A program made the position numbers and the translations under genes. From contig NZ_PNEO01000002.1 in NCBI RefSeq assembly GCF_002870125.1, positions 248,001 through 312,000 on the forward strand: a stretch of 64,000 bases of DNA. The letters run 5' to 3'. Numbering within the stretch: position 1 is the first letter of the stretch; each line of letters opens with the position of its first letter. Below are positions 45,386 to 53,645 of the stretch, in pieces. Source of the DNA: Burkholderia sp. WAC0059. GTDB taxonomy: Bacteria > Pseudomonadota > Gammaproteobacteria > Burkholderiales > Burkholderiaceae. Under the pieces are notes generated by a model that saw nothing but the letters and a program-made list of their open reading frames with translations, ran no database searches and had not been told where the DNA came from.

Positions 45386-45457
45386 GTGAGCGGGCGCGGC
45401 AGGCCGGCGCCGCGCCCGCTTCCTCTTGCGCTTTCATGAGCGCCCCGGGAAGCTCGC

Positions 45458-45829
45458 TCAGGGCTTTCGGCCAAACGCTTCGCGGAGCTTGCCCTTCGCC
45501 TTCTGCAGCGAATCGCGACGAGACTTCGGCAGGTTCCGGCCGGCCCGATTGATGTAGGAGTTCAGCATCGACATCGCCGACTGAAGCGGCGTGCCCTTGC
45601 GCCGGCGGCTGCGCAGTGCGGACTGCTTCAGGGCACGCGCAATGGCTTCGGGGTCGCTCGACTTGAAGACGCCCGATTCGAGATCCATCGCGTCGCTCGA
45701 CTCGGTCACCCGTTGCGACCACCGGCCGGACGGCGGCGCGCCGCGCTTTCCCGCGCCGGCCTGCGCGTGCCGTTGACGCGCCGGCCGGCCGCCTTTTCGT
45801 CGCGAGGAAGAATGCTGGCGGGTCGTCAT
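45458..45829 (-). CDS. DUF3175 domain protein
   Basis: 123 residues. A basic, low-complexity N-terminus (residues 1-33) leads into the DUF3175 core: RWSQRVTESSDAMDLESGVF, then DPEAIARALKQSALRSRRRK and SAMSMLNSYINRAGRNLPKS. The family is small, helical and basic, often seen beside stress or Ku-type DNA repair genes. GGAG precedes the ATG at 45829. Function not known. Confidence 0.8.
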   Translation of the reverse strand: MTTRQHSSSRRKGGRPARQRHAQAGAGKRGAPPSGRWSQRVTESSDAMDLESGVFKSSDPEAIARALKQSALRSRRRKGTPLQSAMSMLNSYINRAGRNLPKSRRDSLQKAKGKLREAFGRKP

Positions 45830-45866
45830 GGCCCCGGCTCCGGTCGACGGGAAACGGGCACGAGCC

Positions 45867-46403
45867 CTATTGCTGTTGCACGCCGACTTCCTGCGCCAGC
45901 GACTGGGCCATGCGGTAGTGCGCCTCGATGGTCGGCAGCGCCTTTTGCGCAGCGTTCGTGAGCGAATCGTTCTGGCCGTCCGTGATTTCCTTCTGAAATT
46001 CGTGAATCGCCTGCCGATGCCCGTCCAGACCGATCTTCTGCGCATAGGCCTGATCGAAAGCCTTGCCCCTGAGCGGACGCAGCGAATCGAGAATCGACGT
46101 GTCGGAGTTGTCCTTCGGTACCGTCACGCCGTGAGGCGCCGCGAGCTTCAGCGCTATTGCGAGCTTCGTGTGGTCGATCACCATGTGACGCGCGAATGCG
46201 CGCACGTCCTTGTTTTCGGTGTTGCGCATCGCCAGCTTCGAGGCGTCGATTTCGGTCGACGACCCCGACGAGGCCGCCTGCACGAACTCGCGGTCGACGG
46301 CAGGCAGCGCATTGGCGGCCGTCGTCGAGGCGGCTTCGGTCTGGGCATGGAGCGGGGCGGCGCAAACGAGCGCGAAGCCGAGTGCAGCGATTGCAGGTTT
46401 CAT
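45867..46403 (-). CDS. DUF4142 family periplasmic protein
   Basis: 178 residues with a signal peptide ending in PLHAQ (about residue 21) and a helical-bundle domain of the DUF4142, ferritin-like type: DREFVQAASSGSSTEIDASKLA, RAFARHMVIDHTKLAIAL. The His and Glu pattern suggests a metal-free or metal-binding four-helix fold. Homologues are exported and induced by stress; the role is unknown. Separated from the DUF3175 gene by 37 bp on the same strand. Confidence 0.85.
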   Translation of the reverse strand: MKPAIAALGFALVCAAPLHAQTEAASTTAANALPAVDREFVQAASSGSSTEIDASKLAMRNTENKDVRAFARHMVIDHTKLAIALKLAAPHGVTVPKDNSDTSILDSLRPLRGKAFDQAYAQKIGLDGHRQAIHEFQKEITDGQNDSLTNAAQKALPTIEAHYRMAQSLAQEVGVQQQ

Positions 46404-46579
46404 GGGTCACGCCTCCTGTCTGGCCGCGCCGCGTCGGGCAATGCACGGTCCGTAATACATTCCGGCGCATCCCGGGAAACGACGTTCCGGGACAGACGGG
46501 CGCATGCTCTTCCGGCGCCGATGCCGGCGCATACACCAGCGGTTTTCGTCCGATGTCCGGTATCCTTCGGCATCCTTGA

Positions 46580-47032
46580 TTAATTTCCGGCCAGACCGGC
46601 ATCGCCGATGCGCCGTTGCGAAATGTCTTCGAGCGTGTTCGCGAGTCGTCCGCGCTGCGCGCCGTCGCCGCGCGTCGCGAGATCGCCGATCGAGAGCGTG
46701 CCAACCATCGCGTGTGTGCGGTCGACCACAGGCACGCGCCTGATCTGCGCCTCGCCCATGCGACGCTGGACGACATCGACGTCCTCGTCGTCGTAGCACC
46801 ATTCCACCCCCGAGGTCGCGACCTGCGAGACTGGCTCCCGAGGAGAGTACCGCCCCGTGAGCGCCCGAACGGCAAGGTCGCGATCGGTCAACATTCCCAC
46901 AATCGCCTCGCCGTCGTACACGGGAAGCGCACCGACGTCATGGCGCCGCATGAGTTCGGCGGCGTACCCGATCGACGTCTCGGGCGCGACGAGCACGACG
47001 TCGCGCGACATGATTTCACGTATCAGGGTCAT
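46580..47032 (-). CDS. CBS-pair domain protein
   Basis: 150-residue protein that is essentially one CBS pair (residues 5-60 and 75-130). Motifs: TLIREIMSRDVVLVAPETSI, GALPVYDGEAIVGMLTDRDLA, and IRRVPVVDRTHAMVGTLSIGDLA. Stand-alone CBS pairs sense AMP/ATP or SAM-type ligands and regulate partners. GAGGAAAGAAG lies upstream of the ATG at 47032. Neighbours suggest a stress setting. Confidence 0.9.
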   Translation of the reverse strand: MTLIREIMSRDVVLVAPETSIGYAAELMRRHDVGALPVYDGEAIVGMLTDRDLAVRALTGRYSPREPVSQVATSGVEWCYDDEDVDVVQRRMGEAQIRRVPVVDRTHAMVGTLSIGDLATRGDGAQRGRLANTLEDISQRRIGDAGLAGN

Positions 47033-47154
47033 CTTCTTTCCTCGAAAAAAGTGGACTTGCTGGTTCCTTTCGACAGGGCCACGCACGGCCGGCCAGGCCC
47101 TGCAGCCGCCGCAAACGCTGTGCCCCGCACATCGCGTGGCCGTGCGGCGCCGCG

Positions 47155-47715
47155 TCAGGCGGCGGCCGGATCGAGCGTAGCCAGACGCGTGATCAGCGTC
47201 TTGTTGAAGGCGGGGAGATCGTCCGGCTTGCGGCTCGTGATGAAGTTGCCGTCCTCGACCACCTGCTCGTCGACCCAGGTGCCGCCCGCATTGCGGATGT
47301 CGTCCTGCAGGCTCGGCCAGCTCGTCATCGTATGGCCCGACACGATGCCCGCCGAGATCGGCAGCCATCCGCCATGGCAGATGACGGCGACGGGCTTGCC
47401 CGCGCCGTCGACCGCTCGCACGAACGCCTTCGCCTGCGGGATCAGGCGGATCGCGTCGCCGTTCACGACGCCGCCGGGCAGCACGACTGCGTCGTAGTCG
47501 TCGGGACTGACGTCGTCGAACGTCGCGTCCACGTCGACCTGGCTGCCTTTGCTCAAGTGCCTGAACCCCTGAATCTTGCCGGGCTTTGCGGATACCACGT
47601 GCACCACGGCGCCGGCGTCGGTCAACGCCTGCCTCGGGTCCACCAGTTCGGCCTGCTCGAAACCGTCGACGGCCAATACCGCCACCTTGCGTCCTGCGAG
47701 TGAGTTGTTCTTCAT
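47155..47715 (-). CDS. DJ-1/PfpI family protein
   Basis: 186-residue type 1 glutamine-amidotransferase-like protein. The nucleophile elbow is VICHGGW with Cys113 and His114, and the acid of the site is probably Glu20 (GFEQAEL). PfpI/YhbO/Hsp31-type proteins protect against oxidative, thermal and carbonyl stress (protease, deglycase or glyoxalase activities are claimed). The Met at 47715 has GGAG upstream; the open frame before it is not conserved-looking. Confidence 0.9.
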   Translation of the reverse strand: MKNNSLAGRKVAVLAVDGFEQAELVDPRQALTDAGAVVHVVSAKPGKIQGFRHLSKGSQVDVDATFDDVSPDDYDAVVLPGGVVNGDAIRLIPQAKAFVRAVDGAGKPVAVICHGGWLPISAGIVSGHTMTSWPSLQDDIRNAGGTWVDEQVVEDGNFITSRKPDDLPAFNKTLITRLATLDPAAA

Positions 47716-48006
47716 CTGTCTGACTCCATTGAAAGTCGGGGAAGGGCAGCGTCCGCCGCGCGTTTCGACAGCCGGTCGACGCCCTGTCGATACCGGATAC
47801 GCGGCGGACTTCGCCTTGTATTCGCACGCAAACCGGATGCCCGCCGGCGCGATCCGCATCGGTCGCGCAACGCGTTCCATGCGCTGCCTCTCCGCCTGGC
47901 GGCAATACGGCCCGCGGCCTGTGATCGCGACGTATCCGCGATCGGCACGGAGGTCGCCGCCAGCGCACGACATAGCTCCCCGGCGAAAGGCCGCCGGCGC
48001 GCCCGC
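47716..48006. other. Intergenic spacer
   Basis: 291 bp between the glycosyltransferase gene and the PfpI-like gene, both on the minus strand. No gene, palindrome or terminator recognised; it should hold the PfpI promoter. Confidence 0.4.
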
Positions 48007-48654
48007 TCACGCGAGCTGGGCCAGCGTCGCCGCGAAACCGCCCCGCGCGCGCGCCACGCGCCGGCCGCTCGTCACGACGCGCAGTGCGGCGCTCCATACA
48101 ACGTTCGATCCCGTGGAAACGAGCGCGTCGACGAGCGCGACGTCCTCCGAACATGCGAGCGGCGGGAAGCCGCCCGCGCGCACATAGGCGGCGGCACTGA
48201 CGCCGAGGTTTGCGCCATGCACGTGACGGTGGCGATCCGCATCGTGATAGCCGCGCTCGAACGCGGCCCGCGTGGCGGACGGCCAGTCTCGCCAGTCGTC
48301 GACGCACACGGTCCCGCAAACGGCGTCGGCCTCCCACGCGAGCTGGACGGCGAGCCAGTCGGGCGCGACCATGCTGTCCGCGTCGGTGCAGGCGATCCAG
48401 CGCGCGCCACGCTGCAATAGATGCGCGGCAGCGGTAGCCCGCGCGATGCCGACGTTGCGCACGTCGACGGCGATCGTCTCGACGCCGTGCGCCGCACAAA
48501 CGGCCGCGCTTGAGTCCGTGCACGAATCGAGCGCGACCACGACGACGACGGCTTCTCCCGCCAGTGCGCAATGCGCCGCGCAGCGCCGCACGGACTGCAG
48601 GCAGCGGCCGAGCAGCGCCGCTTCGTTATGCGCGGGAATGCCGATGCCGATCAT
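48007..48654 (-). CDS. Family 2 glycosyltransferase (short, soluble)
   Basis: 215-residue GT-A glycosyltransferase. It starts with the family 2 IGIPAHNEAALLGRCLQSV and has the metal/nucleotide-sugar acidic motif DAD at 91-93 (CTDADSM), then GANLGVSAAAYVRAGGFPPL and a downstream SEDVAL as possible catalytic acidic residues. There is no membrane helix, so it is shorter than chitin- or NodC-type synthases. The start overlaps the preceding methyltransferase stop (48651-48654). Donor and acceptor sugars unknown. Confidence 0.88.
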   Translation of the reverse strand: MIGIGIPAHNEAALLGRCLQSVRRCAAHCALAGEAVVVVVALDSCTDSSAAVCAAHGVETIAVDVRNVGIARATAAAHLLQRGARWIACTDADSMVAPDWLAVQLAWEADAVCGTVCVDDWRDWPSATRAAFERGYHDADRHRHVHGANLGVSAAAYVRAGGFPPLACSEDVALVDALVSTGSNVVWSAALRVVTSGRRVARARGGFAATLAQLA

Positions 48655-49310
48655 GCGCGGCGCTCCCGCTGCGCGACCGTGAGCGGGTCGGCGCTCCAGA
48701 CGTCGAGCATGAAGTCGGCGTCTTCCGCATGGATGACCTGCCGCAGCGCAGCGGATCGCGCCAGGGCGACGAACGCGGCATGCACGCCGGCACAGTCGAG
48801 GCGAAAGTCGCTCGCGCCATGGCGCCAGTGGCAGCAGGCGAGCACGCCGTCCGCCTCGAGTGCGGCGCAGGCGCGGCGGGCGAGCGCGGCGCAATGGACG
48901 GCGTCGAGGTAATACGCGATCTCGCTCACGATCACGAGATCGAACCGGCCGTCGGGCCAGTCGCGCGGCAGCGTGCGCGCTTCGACGCGCACGTGAGGAA
49001 ACGGCGCGAGCCGGCGACGCGCGGCCGCGAGCGCATGGGGTGCGAAGTCAGCGCATAGCAGGCGCTCGCAGCGCGGCGCCAGGGCCGCGGAAAGCTCGCC
49101 GTTTGCGCAGCCCGGCTCGAACGCCGAGCGAAAGTGCGGTTTCGGCAGCGCGGCCAGCAGCAGGGCGCGCTTGCGCGCCTCGTACCAACTCGTGCGGTAG
49201 CGCCAGGGGTCGGCCTGGGTCGCGAAGCAGGCGTCGAAACGGGCCGCAACGCGCTCGGCATCGGGTTCGGGACAGCCGGACAGGTCGGCGGGGGAGGGGG
49301 CCGCGAACAT
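48651..49310 (-). CDS. SAM-dependent methyltransferase (NodS-like)
   Basis: 219-residue class I methyltransferase. The N-terminal FDACFATQADPWRYRTSWYEARKR pattern (split over residues 25-48) is typical of NodS, the N-methyltransferase of rhizobial lipochitooligosaccharide signals. Motif I is FEPGCANGELSAAL (64-77), followed by VSEIAYYLD. It lies in the middle of a minus-strand run: acyl-CoA dehydrogenase-like gene 3 bp before it, glycosyltransferase overlapping after it. Substrate not known; similarity to NodS alone does not prove an amino-sugar target. Confidence 0.85.
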   Translation of the reverse strand: MFAAPSPADLSGCPEPDAERVAARFDACFATQADPWRYRTSWYEARKRALLLAALPKPHFRSAFEPGCANGELSAALAPRCERLLCADFAPHALAAARRRLAPFPHVRVEARTLPRDWPDGRFDLVIVSEIAYYLDAVHCAALARRACAALEADGVLACCHWRHGASDFRLDCAGVHAAFVALARSAALRQVIHAEDADFMLDVWSADPLTVAQRERRA

Positions 49311-49313
49311 CGC

Positions 49314-50519
49314 CTACAGGCTCCAGTCGTCTGGGTTCGACGCGTGGATCGCGCCCAGGGCGGCGAGATCGCTTTCGGCATGACTCTGGCGCACGAATAC
49401 GGGCAGATCCGCCGCCATGCGCGCGAACCAGCGGTCGCGGCACAGCGGCGCGGCGCCGAGCCCGCGACCGCAGGCGCGCAGCGTCACCTCCGCAGCGGCC
49501 TCGGTTGCCGCGCGAACGCGCAGGGCGAGACGCTGCGCGTCCGCGCGCGGCGCGGCATCGATTTCGCGCGCGGTTTCGTGCAGCAGCGCGCGGGCGCCGG
49601 CGAGCGCCGCGTCCGTCGCGCCGAGATGGGCGCGCAGATACGCACGGGCGTCTGTCCGGGCGGCTTCGGCCGATGCCGCGCCGGGGCGGTCGGCAAGCCG
49701 GCCCTCGGCGGCCTTAGCCGCCTCGTCGCGCCGGACCGACGTGTCCCGCAGTCTCGCGGCGAGCGCCGCTGCCGCGCCGTACCAGCACGCTGCAATGCCG
49801 GCGGCGCCGTGCCAGAAGCCGGGCCGGCGCACGTAGTCGCCGGGCTCGCCCACGAGCGTGGCGCGCGCCCCGGTCAGCCTCACCTCGACGCTTAGCGTGG
49901 CCTGCATCCCGACGGCCTCCCAGCCGCGCGAGCTCACCGTGACGCCGGGCTGGTCGAGCGGCAGCGCGGCGAGACGCTCGCCGCCGTCGGCGTCGAGGCA
50001 GGTCACGAGGGCGTGAGTGGTGAACGGCGCGCCCGAACACCACGCCTTCGTGCCGCTCAGCGTCGCGCGTTCGCCTTCGAGGCGCGCGGCGAGCGGCTCG
50101 CCGTCCGGTCCACGCGCCGCCCAGACGGCCCAGACAGCCCCACGTCCGTCGAGTTCGGCCAGCCGTCCAGCGTCCAGCTCAGCGAGGATGGCCAGCGCGT
50201 CGGCGTGCGCCTCGTAAATTTTCGCGAGCGACAGGTCGCGGCCCGCGAGCATGGCCAGCCGTCTCCAGCGTTCGAGCGTCGCGCCGGCGCCTGGCGGCGG
50301 CAACTCGGGCCACGCCGCAACGAGCGCACGGACCGCGTCCGCAATCGAACGGGCGTCGACGGGAAGCGCGACGGGCTCGAGCAGGGCATCGAGCTTCGTT
50401 TCGGCGAAAACGTCGGCAATGAGGGGGGCCGGCATGGGCGGGCATCGCAACGGGACGGTATTGGCGAAGGACGCACGAGGCACGCCTTCCGGCAATGGCG
50501 AGGAAAGCGGAACGCTCAT
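49314..50519 (-). CDS. Acyl-CoA dehydrogenase-like flavoprotein
   Basis: 401 residues from the ATG at 50519 (373 from the alternative ATG at 50435). The middle (about residues 115-230) has the acyl-CoA dehydrogenase beta-domain look: DGRGAVWAVWA, LSGTKAWCSGA, TVSSRGWEAVGMQAT. An all-helical C-terminal domain follows (RADAQRLALRVRAATEAAAEV). The FAD motif is present but divergent and a catalytic Glu is not obvious, so it may act on an acyl-ACP or N-acyl sugar intermediate, or be an amine oxidase-like enzyme. Start overlaps the stop of the upstream membrane-protein gene by ATGA. Confidence 0.8.
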   Translation of the reverse strand: MSVPLSSPLPEGVPRASFANTVPLRCPPMPAPLIADVFAETKLDALLEPVALPVDARSIADAVRALVAAWPELPPPGAGATLERWRRLAMLAGRDLSLAKIYEAHADALAILAELDAGRLAELDGRGAVWAVWAARGPDGEPLAARLEGERATLSGTKAWCSGAPFTTHALVTCLDADGGERLAALPLDQPGVTVSSRGWEAVGMQATLSVEVRLTGARATLVGEPGDYVRRPGFWHGAAGIAACWYGAAAALAARLRDTSVRRDEAAKAAEGRLADRPGAASAEAARTDARAYLRAHLGATDAALAGARALLHETAREIDAAPRADAQRLALRVRAATEAAAEVTLRACGRGLGAAPLCRDRWFARMAADLPVFVRQSHAESDLAALGAIHASNPDDWSL

Positions 50520-50890
50520 GGTTTTCCGCCGCCTGTCGCGTAGACGGACCCGTTGCAATCGATCAGCGCAGTGAAGTTCCTGTCTCCGGCGGGCTGGTCG
50601 GGTGTCCGGAACGGCACGACCCACCGGCGGCTGTCGTCGTCCCAATGGACGCCGGGTTGAACGACGAACGACTTGCTCCTGAAAGCGGGAGCGTCGGTCC
50701 CGTCGATCTTGCCCTGGAGCGCGCTCTGCCGCCATTGCGCGGAGTTGCCCGGGCAAATGCCTGCGTCGGCCGGGCTGCGCGACCAGTGCTTCATATAGGA
50801 GACGGCCAGGGTGATCGTGATCAGGGCTGCGCAGATCAGCGCAACGATCGTTTCGCTCCTGCCTGGGCGACGGCGGGTGGCTTGCTGCAT
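50516..50890 (-). CDS. Small membrane-anchored hypothetical protein
   Basis: 124 residues with a basic N-terminus, one membrane helix (about 16-32: VALICAALITITLAVSY) and a periplasmic part containing two Cys (ICPGN; LIDCNG). GGGAG precedes the ATG at 50890. Its stop overlaps the dehydrogenase-like gene start, so it is the first gene of this operon. Not recognised. Confidence 0.65.
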   Translation of the reverse strand: MQQATRRRPGRSETIVALICAALITITLAVSYMKHWSRSPADAGICPGNSAQWRQSALQGKIDGTDAPAFRSKSFVVQPGVHWDDDSRRWVVPFRTPDQPAGDRNFTALIDCNGSVYATGGGKP

Positions 50891-51399
50891 GAACGACTCC
50901 CGGGTGGGTGGGGACCGGCTTCCCCGTGGGCACGGACGCGGTAGTCGATGTGGCCAGTGGCACACCGACGACGCCAGGATGTTCGGAATGCGGCGACCGT
51001 TTGCGACCGTTTGCAACCATTGACGATAAATTGGAGCCGCAAGCACGATGCCTGCTTCGCGGTGCCGGAGCAACGGATTGCGGCAAACGAACGGTTCGTA
51101 CTCGCGACGGAAGGCAAGGGAAATTCCCGGTCCTGGCGCCTGGTGCCTGGCGATGGAACCTTCGGTTGGCACTATCCGAAACACCTCGCGTGGCGCGTGT
51201 ACGACGCGATCGTGCACGGCGACGTCGCGTGCGTCGAGGTCATGCGCCGGACGCGGGCCGACTGCATCGTGCCGGCGAAGACGCGCGCCGCGTCGGAGAA
51301 GCGACAGGTCAGGCGCCGAAAACGGCGTGTCTGGACGGCACAGGCCGGGCGTGCCGCTTGCGTGCGGCAATCCGTTCACGATTCCGGCGAGGAGGCTGC
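50891..51399. other. Spacer with coding-like unexplained frame
   Basis: Divergent region between the membrane-protein gene (minus) and the PIG-L gene (plus). It carries the tandem repeat at 50993-51022. In plus frame 50948-51472 the stretch about 51090-51310 has clearly coding-like third positions (reading for example GWHYPKHLAWRVYDAIVHGD), but there is no recognisable family and no good start, and its end overlaps the PIG-L gene. It may be an old gene remnant. Confidence 0.3.
50993..51022. repeat. Tandem 10-bp repeat GCGACCGTTT
   Basis: Two perfect copies (50993-51002, 51003-51012) and a degenerate third (to 51022). Located about 100 bp upstream of the minus-strand operon; could be a regulator's direct-repeat site. 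Confidence 0.55.
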
Positions 51400-52185
51400 A
51401 TGCTGCATCCCTGCGTTTCCGGCACGCGCGACGACGGCGCGTTGTCCGGGCGGCGCCGCCCGCCCCGTCTGATCGTGGTTTCGCCGCATCTGGACGACGC
51501 GGTGCTCGGTTGTGCCGACCTGCTTGCGCGGTGCCCCGGTTCGATCGTCTGTACCGTGTTCGCGGGCGAACCGGCCGTGCCGATGCGCATGCCCTGGGAC
51601 AAAGCCGGCGGCTTTGCCGATTCGCGCGAGGCGATGCGCGCGCGATGGCGGGAAGACAGGCGCGCGCTGGCGCTTTGCGGCGCCCGACCGCTGTGGCTCG
51701 ATTTCCTCGATGCGCAATACGGCGCGACGCCCGGCGTCGAAGCCGTCGCCGAAGCGCTGGCGGAACAGTTCGCGCGTCTCGACGCGTATTGGCCCGTATG
51801 TCCGCTCGGTCTCTGGCATTCCGACCACGAACTCGTGGGCGCCGCCTGTCGACGGCTACTGCACACGCACCGCCTCGCGCACTACATTGCCTACGAAGAC
51901 GCCATTTATCGCGCGATGCCGGGCGTGCTCGCCGCGGGCTTCGCGCGGCTCGAAGAGGCGCGGCTGGGCGCGAGCGCGCTGAGCGCGGATGCGATCGGCG
52001 GAGGGCAGCCGCTGCAAACTGCGGCGCTCAAATGGCGCGCCGTCCATGCGTATCCGAGCCAGATCCGCGCGTTCGGGTCCCTCCCGACCGATGTCGCACG
52101 CGTCGAACGCTATTGGCGCATCGAGCCCCGTCTGGCGAGCGGCCGGACGCGCGCCGGACAGCCCCCGCTTTCAACGCGGACATGA
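51400..52185 (+). CDS. PIG-L family deacetylase (LmbE-like)
   Basis: 261-residue zinc-dependent N-deacetylase of the PIG-L/LmbE family. The first motif is PHLDDAVLG (29-37, equivalent to the HPDDE motif) and the second is HSDH (140-143); together they supply metal ligands and the general base. GAGGAGG lies 6 bases before the ATG. Members deacetylate N-acetyl-amino sugars such as GlcNAc-linked precursors. It lies divergently beside the dehydrogenase/methyltransferase/glycosyltransferase operon, with which such deacetylases commonly co-occur. Confidence 0.9.
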   Translation: MLHPCVSGTRDDGALSGRRRPPRLIVVSPHLDDAVLGCADLLARCPGSIVCTVFAGEPAVPMRMPWDKAGGFADSREAMRARWREDRRALALCGARPLWLDFLDAQYGATPGVEAVAEALAEQFARLDAYWPVCPLGLWHSDHELVGAACRRLLHTHRLAHYIAYEDAIYRAMPGVLAAGFARLEEARLGASALSADAIGGGQPLQTAALKWRAVHAYPSQIRAFGSLPTDVARVERYWRIEPRLASGRTRAGQPPLSTRT

Positions 52186-52784
52186 CGCCGACGCATGCCC
52201 CTCTTCGAGGCCACGCGGTTGCACGTTCGCGCGCGATTTAGCGAATGCGGAGCACGTGCGCGACGACAGGGCGCCACCGGCCCACGCGCGCCCACGCCAT
52301 AGGGTGCGCCGGTCCTCGACGGGTTACCGTTTCCCCCATGCGCCGCGCGACGCGCGCCACGACGCCATGCACTTGCATTTCGCGGCGCCGCGAGCGCTAT
52401 CCCGACGTCGATCGAAGCCAGGGTAACGGCTAATTGGTTAGTCATCGAAAGAATTGCTGGTGCAGTAAAACGTATCGCGCCGGATGTCGCCTCGCAGCTT
52501 GTAGCGATTACGTGTAAAGCTTGAATCAAGTCTCGCCTTTTGCCGGCCAGGCGCCGTGGCCTTCGTCCGTTCCCGGTCTTGCGGCTGCCGTGCCGTCCTC
52601 GCGGCAAGCCCTTACCCCTACGTAGAAATGGCGCAAGGCACGCGCAATGCGAACGTCCGGTCGGCGCCCGCGTGGTCCTTCCCATGAGAAACGGGAACGA
52701 AAAGCAGAATCCATGCGACTCGCCCTGGCGCGTACTTTGCGTTTTCCGCGCGTGTAGCGCGGCCATTCAGACAGGGGACAATAA
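52186..52784. other. Intergenic region (about 600 bp)
   Basis: No gene supported. Around 52430-52530 the DNA is clearly less GC-rich than its surroundings, and on the minus strand the short frame reading SMTNQLAVTLASIDVGIAL looks peptide-like but is not a known protein. It may be a remnant of transferred DNA. Confidence 0.4.
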
Positions 52785-52946
52785 ATGCTTCACTACGCAA
52801 TCGTGTTTTTCATCATCGCCGTGATCGCGGCCGTCTTCGGGTTCGGCGGCATCGCGGCAGGCGCGGCAAGCATCGCCAAGATTCTTTTCTTTATCTTCGT
52901 CGTCCTCTTCGTCGCCAGTCTTCTGTTCGGTGCAAGGCGACGCTGA
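52785..52946 (+). CDS. UPF0391/DUF1328 small membrane protein
   Basis: 53 residues with the family layout: [20 protein letters not shown], then [20 protein letters not shown] and a basic end ARRR. Two membrane helices. The family (YtjA-like) is induced under stress in proteobacteria, and no function is known. A GGGGA precedes the ATG. Too short for most gene finders but unmistakable. Confidence 0.88.
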   Translation: MLHYAIVFFIIAVIAAVFGFGGIAAGAASIAKILFFIFVVLFVASLLFGARRR

Positions 52947-53109
52947 GGAACACCGACGAGGACGGGACGTCGGCGCGCATCGCCCCGGCATGCGCGACGG
53001 ATAGACGGATAGGCAGCGCAACGTTTCGAACCACGCGCGGGGCCGGCCGTCGATGCCATTTGGCAACGCGGTCGTCGGATCAGGTCAACCGATCGGCAAG
53101 GAGAATCAT

Positions 53110-53364
53110 ATGGACGAACAGAAGGAACATCTCATCCGCCAGCGCGCCTATCGGCTCTGGCAGGACGCCGGCGCGCCCGAGGGCCGCGCCGACGAATACT
53201 GGCATCGCGCCGAGGCGCAATTCAATGCCGAGGGCGAGGGCGAGGCAGCGCCGCCGGAACCGGTAGTCGAGCAGTCGGGCAAGCGCCGGGCAGCGGGCGC
53301 GCCGCTCGAGGAAGGCGATACCTTGCCGCCTGCCGAAGCGACGAGGGAGAAACGCCGGGGATGA
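53110..53364 (+). CDS. DUF2934 protein
   Basis: 84 residues. The DUF2934 core is at the N-terminus (MDEQKEHLIRQRAYRLW, GRADEYWHRAEAQ) and is followed by an acidic, disordered tail. Ribosome binding site AAGGAG before the ATG. A small cytoplasmic protein family without known function, frequent in rhizobial and Burkholderia genomes and commonly found near stress genes. Confidence 0.8.
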   Translation: MDEQKEHLIRQRAYRLWQDAGAPEGRADEYWHRAEAQFNAEGEGEAAPPEPVVEQSGKRRAAGAPLEEGDTLPPAEATREKRRG

Positions 53365-53404
53365 CGCGCCAGTAAGCGGCTCGCACTTTCGCGATTCCCC
53401 TCCG

Positions 53405-53554
53405 TTGCTCGAAGATCTCGCCTGGCGGGTCTTCGCGACGGTCGACTCCGTCGCGGAGCGCGCGGGCGATCCGACGACGGGCTCCGACCCGGCAGCCGGG
53501 ACGGCGAGGGCGTCGAGCCCGCCTGCGCGCGGACCCGGCGATCAGGCATCGTGA
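53405..53554 (+). other. Possible small ORF (TTG start)
   Basis: 49-codon frame beginning LLEDLAWRVFATVDSVAERAG, with good third-position GC but no ATG/GTG start or ribosome binding site. May be the remains of a gene. Confidence 0.2.
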
Positions 53555-53645
53555 GCGCAGACGGCTAACGTCGTGGCAAGCGTTACGGGCGGGGTTCGCA
53601 GGAAGGGCCGGTTCTGCCCTGAGCGTCACGGTGCATGGTTGAGAA

